Shown here piece by piece: positions 58,701-64,000 of a stretch of 64,000 nt of DNA. The stretch covers positions 682,001-746,000 of the forward strand of contig BDSL01000008.1 in assembly GCA_003116995.1 (NCBI GenBank). Direction: 5' to 3'. Position numbers and translations under genes: made by a program. Origin of the DNA: Yamagishiella unicocca (Eukaryota > Chlorophyta > Chlorophyceae > Chlamydomonadales > Volvocaceae). The notes below the pieces were generated by a model, which saw only the letters and a program-made list of their open reading frames with translations, had not been told where the DNA came from and did not search any database. How positions within the stretch are numbered: position 1 is the first letter of the stretch; every line of letters begins with the position of its first letter.

Positions 58701-61700
58701 AAATAGGATAGCGAACCATGTTAGAAGATTTTAGAACATTGTGGTGACAAGCTAAGGTACCCGCTTCGTGGTTACAGAAGCACGGAGGAATGTGGCTGGA
58801 TTTGTAACCGAAACCGTGAAGTTTTGCAGCGGCTTTAGACAACGTTCAAAACGGTTGAGGATATTGCAGAAAGCAGACTGTATAGCGTCATGACGTGTTG
58901 AAACCGTAAAACAATCATGCCAATGAGACGCCGAGACATGTCGCGCCAAAATAAAAGTGTGTCCAAATTAACTGACAAAACTCGTGCGCTATCTATGTGA
59001 CAAATATATCGTGCTGTTCATAGTGCTGAAAACATGGAGTTGAATCGGAGTGCATCGGAAACAGTTATGCTGACAGATTATCGTCTACTTGAAGCCGTAC
59101 GAGTCCTCTCCCAAACCCCCGTCAGACTCTCTTCCCACCGCCATGCCCCGGCCCCTCACCCCTCGCCGCCGCAACCCACCCCCCCAGGTCGCTACTTCAT
59201 GTCTGCCCCTGGAGAAGTCCTAGGCATCCTAGTTGACGTGGGAATATTTTCCTGCGTGACCCCCTGCCTGGTGGTGGCCTACGCCGACAACGCGGGAGGA
59301 GGCGGTGTGCACGCGGACGGCTCCCACCTCAGCACCGCCCAGTGGACAATGCTGCGCATGGCCATCAGCACGCTTGCCATCTTCGTGTGGATGAGGTCTC
59401 TGCTGATCATGGTGTGTCGTACCGTCGTACCGTTGCGCTCGGAATCACAGCCGTGACATGACGTTGACGTCGACCGTTTCCCTCGAAGGGATGAATTGAG
59501 CTCAGGCGGGCGGGGTTGGGATGCCGGGCACCCTGGGGAGCATGTCTGGACCTGATGAGGGGTCGTTGAGGGGAGTGTGTTGGCTCTCCCGGAGGCTACC
59601 ATACATCCGGGGGGGGGGTTCGAGGGAGACCCATACATCCGGGGGGGGGTTTCGAGGGAGACCCATACATCCGGGGGGGGGGATGAGACCGGGATTGAGC
59701 GCAAGTTGCCGGAGCAGGGTGGTATGCCGCTGATCAGCCTCTGGGCGGCAGTGTCACTCTTCTCACCCTCCGACGATTGCCGTGTTTGACATGCACGCAA
59801 CCGCCACCCCGCCCCTCCTTACGACCCCTTTCGGCCCCCCTTACCTGTTTCCCCCCCAATCGCGGTGGCCGTATGTACGACAGGTACCTCTGTACCGCAA
59901 GCTGGGACCGCTCATTCGCACCATGAACCGTATGGCTGGGGAGATCCTGGCCTTCGTGCCGCTGTACGTTAGCGTTACACTGGGCTTCGCGGCGGCCTTC
60001 AACTCCACCATCGGCGATGAATTGGCGCCGTACAGGACCTTTATTGGATCCGTACTGCAGCTATTCGAGGCCACGCTAGGCGCGTTTGACTACGATGAGT
60101 TTGACTCGATGGACGATCGCAAGAGGTAGGCCACACCACGGCGCAAACCCGGCCGCCGTCGTGCGTCGCACCGACGTCAGCATCCGCGATCAACGACCAA
60201 CCGTTAATTTACCAAGTGGATGTTCGACTGGAATTGCAGGGTGTACAGCATCGTCTTGATGACGGTCTACCTGGTGCTGGCGGCGCTGCTGCTGACCAAC
60301 CTGCTCATCGCCATCATATCGTACAAGTACAGGCCCGAGGTAGATCGTTAATCGGTTGACGGTTACTGGCGGTTAAAGCGGGTGGCGGATGTCACATGTG
60401 GCGAGGCCAGGCTTAGTTTTCCTGGGGAATGCAGCCTCTCATCCACTCCCCACCCCCGTACACGACCCACGGGTCACCCCACAACCGGTCCTGTGCCGTG
60501 CAGGAAGTCCGGGCGGAGAGCGTGTTCGACCTGGCGGAGATGGTGGACAGGTCGGTTGGCGCCAGGGAGGGGAAGCGCAGGCATGGACCACTCCCTTGCG
60601 CCCCCAGCCCACAAGTCCTATCCCTTCGCCCGCTGCTCCCACCTCTCAGGTACCGCTTCCAAGTCAAACACCACCTCATCTGCTCGCCCTTCAACCTGCT
60701 GCTGCTGCTCTTCGCTTGGCTGCCCGCTTCACCCATGCCCAAGGTACGACAGTACGACACGTTGCTTACCGATTTGGGCAGCGATAGGGAACGATTGCGG
60801 ACGGCAGCGATGTGCCATGGAACCATGCAAGAGCGAGGGTTACCGTGTTTGGCTGACAAACACGAGTGACGGCGGCGGGGTGGCTCAGTTACTACGAAAA
60901 CAAAGCAGAGAGAAAAGTGAGCCGCGCGAAGGCCCGCGCGGACAAGCGAGGTGTACTGATCAAAGTGTGGGTTGGGTATACGTGGGACTTGCCGTTTGGT
61001 TTGTCAGGGAAAATAGGTGCTCGTATGGGGCGGCAGGGATCAAACCGAACATTAACCACCGCCCAGTATCGCCTCGCAGCTGCCGCCGTACGAGTGGGTC
61101 AAGTACGGCCTGACCCCTCTGGATGGCCTCACCTTCGCCACCCCCGGTTACCCGAACACCACCGGTGGTCGCCACGAGATCCCGCACCTCTGCTACCTGT
61201 GGACGCTGTACCCGATCATGGTCATCGTGGCAAACGGTACGACAGCCGTACAATTGTAAACCAGCAGATAGATGGACGCGCGTTTTGGGTGATGTGTTTT
61301 CCAAACCATTCCAGGCTGTGTGTGTCCTATTACGGTAGCTGCCTATGGTCTTTGAGCCGCCCCACGCCGCCAGTGCCGCCAACCCTGTTGCTCCCTCCTC
61401 GCACTTTGCACGACCACCCAGTGCTGTACTTCTTGCACACGCCGTACACGGTGCTGTACTGGGCCTGCACGGGCCACCGGAAGCTGCTCCGGGAGCTGCT
61501 CGGGGACCACAGCAGCGGCGCTGCGGCTATGGCCGCGGGCCTCCCTGGAGCCGCCGCCGGCCCAGCCGCCGGCGGCGACGTCGGCGGCGGCGCGCCCGGC
61601 AGGGGACGTGTCGCCGGGGTCTTGTCGCGGAAGCCGAGCGCCCACGCCACGAGCCCCAACAGCCCGCCTGGCTACACCGACAGCGTGCGGCGCAGCGGCG

Positions 61701-64000
61701 CATTGCAAGAGCCCACGGCTGCTGCTAGCATACGACAGCAGCAGCAGCCGTCGCCGCCGCAGCAGCAGCAGCCGTCGCCGCCGGAGCAGCCCTTGTCGCC
61801 GCAGCAACAGCAACCGCAGCAGAGCGACCAGCCGCCGCCGCCGGTGTCGATGTCATTACGTAAGGTCCTCGCGACCAGGGACGCGCAGATGATTGGGTTG
61901 CAGGGCGCGGGCGCCAGCAACGGTGCGGCACCCTCGATCCGATCCGCTGATAGCCGAGGCAGCGCCGGATGGCTGGGGCTGCCCATCTTGCCCGTCGACG
62001 ACGAGGAGTCTTCCGGGAGCCAATTCGCCGGCAGGACGCTTGGTTCCGGAGCTGTGATTGAGCGACACCTGGCGCTGCCGCTGCCACCCCGCGGTGGGGC
62101 TGGGCCGGTGGCTGAGAAGCTGGAAGCCTCGGGGGGCGGCGCGGGTGCTGACGTGTCGTTGGCATCGCCATCGGTTCGGAGGACGTGGTCCCAGAACGGC
62201 GGCCCCGACGGCTTGCGCGCTCGGTCGCTTAAGTCCATGCAGGTCTACGCCACAAGGTGCGACGGGGTTCGGGGTTTCGGAGCGTTGGGGCTGGGTGTCT
62301 AGATACAAAGATGGCCATGTTTCGACGAGTTTCGACGAGGAAACAAAGGGAATGCCCAGTCCCCCATCCCATACCTCGCCATGCCACGAGACCGCCCTCC
62401 CCCACCCACGCCACCATCACCAACAACCAACCGACAACCATCCAACAACCAACAACAGCCGGGACACGGGCGGCGCCAGCAGCCGCAACATGAGCGGCCA
62501 CTTGGAGGAGGCCAGCCTGTACGACGACGTGTGCGACGCCGCCGACGTACAACCGCCGTACATGGAGCTCCTGCGGCTCGCCACGCTGAACGGCCTTCGC
62601 GACGCGGTGCTGTCCGCCGCGCGCTTCATCGTGCTCGTCATGGCGGGCGCCGTACTGTACGTGCTCGTCATGGGCGTGCTGGCGGGCACGCTGGGCTGCT
62701 GCCTGACGGTCTGGCTGGGCTCGGTGGTGGTGTCTGTCGTACGCATCATCATTGGCGCCTGGCGCGGCGCCCGCAGCGGGGAAGCCTGGGTCTGCTCCAG
62801 CGGGCCGGCGGACCAGGTGAGAATTAAAGGGCCTGCTCAACCCGGTGTACGACCGATTATTGTACGACGGGCGGCGCCGCCATGTACGGCACCTATGCCT
62901 CTGTCCCGGCATGTCTCCCCTACCGTTCCGCCGCCTTAACACGTCCCCCGACCTTTCCCCGCCTCTCCCGTGATGTTCTGACTTAGAAGAACCGTGAAGG
63001 CGCCGCCAGCGGTGGCGCCACTGGCGGCGGGCGGGGCTACTACGCTGGCAGCACCGGCGGCAGCGCCCCAGGCTTCAAGGGCCGCTGGGTGAGCCTGGCC
63101 CGGATGGCCCGTCTGAGGGCCAAGCGCTGCACCTACCTCACCAAGACGCAGGTGGAGGATGCCGTACGCAGCGTCTACACCGCCGCCAACATCTTGTCGG
63201 CAGGGCCGGCCCCGGTCGGCTGGGCGTCGGTGGCCAGCCGAGTGTACGGCAACCCAACCGTCGGGAGCACGGCGGCGGCGGCGCCGGCGGCGCCGTCAGC
63301 GCTGCAGACTATCCTGAGCGGCGTCGCTATGGAAGTACAGGAGGAGCTCCCGTCGCCGCCGCCGGCCGCCAGGATGAGCACGTTGCGGGCGGTTGTGGAG
63401 CCGGACCCCCAGCCTCGGCTGATCGTGCCTTCCAAGAGGCGTATGATGCTGCAAGGGGAGGGCGGCGCCGCTGGCGGCTGGTCGTCTTCTTCGCCTCAGC
63501 TGCACCTACAGCAGGTGCAGCTGCCGGCAACGTTGGCGTCGGCAGCGCCTGTGGCGGCAGCGGTGGCGGCGGCGGGGAGAGGTAGCGAGATGCCCGCGCT
63601 CCAGTCAGCCTCACTGCCCCCGCGGGCAGACTACGTCATCGGTTTGGATCGCCAGTCGCAGGGCGGTGGCGGAGGCAGTGCGGGCGGCGGCGGCGGCGCC
63701 AGCGGTGGGGGCATCGCTTCGAGCAGCCTGGAGCGCGGCAGTAGTAGCCAGGTGGGCAGTAGCTCAGGCTGCGGGGGGCAAGGTCCGACGACCGGACGGC
63801 TGCAACACTCGTCACCGGCGCGCCGCTACACGCCGCCTCTCGCCCAGGGGCTGTCGCACAGCGGCCCCATCGGCCACATTGGCGGAGCTGGTGGCGGCGA
63901 CGGCGGCGGCGGCGGCGGCGGCGGCGGGACGCTCAGCCTCCTGCCCCGAAACCACTCTCTGCTGACCAGGACGCCGCCGTCCGTCCGCCGCCTCGAGCAG
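52735..64000 (+). CDS. TRP/polycystin-like cation channel, 5' part (21 exons seen)
   Basis: Exons: 52735-52968, 53122-53309, 53665-53830, 54160-54712, 54881-55015, 55418-55617, 55999-56072, 56270-56330, 56550-56684, 56981-57084, 57585-57710, 57992-58191, 59188-59411, 59884-60125, 60240-60339, 60504-60550, 60650-60743, 61080-61236, 61422-62256, 62459-62816, 62987 to edge. Phases close for 1749 codons; the last frame is open at base 64000. The transmembrane core follows S1 FMSTLAFLGMYMVVLM, S2 VVHTAFVVFTAGNLL, S3 VLGILVDVGIFSCVTPCLVV, S4 MAISTLAIFVWMRSLLIM and S5 ILAFVPLYVSVTLGFAAAF. The pore is FIGSVLQLFEATLGAFDYDE, and S6 is YLVLAALLLTNLLIAIISYK. A hydrophilic N-terminus of about 650 aa precedes it. 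More hydrophobic segments (961-1020, 1335-1385) and Gly/Ala/Gln-rich tails follow. It should conduct cations at a cell or ciliary membrane (inference). The exon 3 donor (AAG/GTTGGG) is weak. Confidence 0.85.
55021..55100 (+). repeat. Intronic repeat family B, copy in channel intron 5
   Basis: gggggttgatatgagaaacc, gcgaatccacggccgacaaa, ccgagggtggtgaaggtgat, ggtccagcggagcggc. It starts 5 nt after the donor at 55016. Confidence 0.85.
55640..55700 (+). repeat. Intronic repeat family A, heads in channel intron 6
   Basis: ggattgcaaggaaaacccgg is followed by a second partial head, gtgaggaaaccccgtgcacg. It starts about 20 nt after the donor at 55618. A family B fragment (gatttgattagagaatccgc) follows at 55841. 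Confidence 0.65.
58192..59187 (+). other. Long AT-richer intron 12 of the channel gene
   Basis: 996 bp, the longest intron of this gene, between the S2- and S3-coding exons. No repeat, RNA gene or coding exon was recognised in it. Its lower GC content suggests inserted DNA. Confidence 0.4.
59598..59690 (+). repeat. 41-bp tandem repeat, three copies, in channel intron 13
   Basis: ttcgagggagacccatacat followed by ccgggggggg is repeated with slight changes in G-run length. The unit contains the family A head (cgagggagaccca), so it looks like a local expansion of that repeat's end. Confidence 0.85.

Overview
The window looks like nuclear DNA of a chlamydomonadalean (volvocine-type) green alga. 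The reasons are GC-rich coding sequence, genes cut into 20-30 small exons by short GTGAGY...CAG introns, TGTAA motifs used as poly(A) signals, proteins swollen by Gly/Ala/Ser/Gln tracts, a PAS-guanylate cyclase, a TRP/polycystin-like channel, and a Copia element with an initiator-tRNA-like primer site. I cannot name the species from the sequence alone. No bacterial gene structure is present, so most long uninterrupted ORFs here are antisense or low-complexity shadows.

Layout. 1-865 (minus): 5' part of an unrecognised Gln/Pro-rich protein that runs off the left edge. 866-2256: divergent intergenic region. 2257-15515 (plus): a 19-exon PAS-guanylate cyclase; intron 3 holds a (GT)206 tract between two 140-bp direct repeats. 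15516-18876: 3' UTR and unassigned DNA. 18877-23707: a DNA transposon with 345-bp terminal inverted repeats and an 11-bp target duplication. 23802-24260: a small inverted-repeat element. 24364-26102 (plus): a two-exon 2-oxoglutarate/Fe(II) oxygenase-like gene. 26220-33300: a repeat island of about 171-bp satellite, short 'GCATAGG' satellite and minisatellites, with a decayed Copia retrotransposon (28693-32199, minus) inserted in the satellite. 33434-33506: tRNA-Asn(GTT). 34984-50011 (minus): a 31-exon multipass membrane calcineurin-like metallophosphoesterase. 52735-64000 (plus, runs off the right edge): a TRP/polycystin-like cation channel of at least 21 exons.

The host genes (cyclase, membrane phosphoesterase, channel) are not an operon. 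They are separate transcription units; the phosphoesterase and channel are divergent, as are the left-edge gene and the cyclase. Cyclase and channel would fit cilia/sensory signalling, but that is inference. The repeat-rich middle (about 16-34 kb) separates them.

The observations I rate highest are: (i) a short inverted-repeat family whose ends lie just inside splice sites of many introns in all three host genes, in one intron at both ends, which looks like introner-type elements; (ii) a Copia element whose reverse transcriptase has been replaced by a near-perfect 302-bp palindrome of its own integrase; (iii) a 2OG-Fe(II) oxygenase gene next to a long-TIR transposon; (iv) a 16-nt micro-exon that carries the guanine-selecting Glu of the cyclase.

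Exon coordinates were set by hand from GT/AG signals. Phases close across every listed junction, but no transcript data were available.
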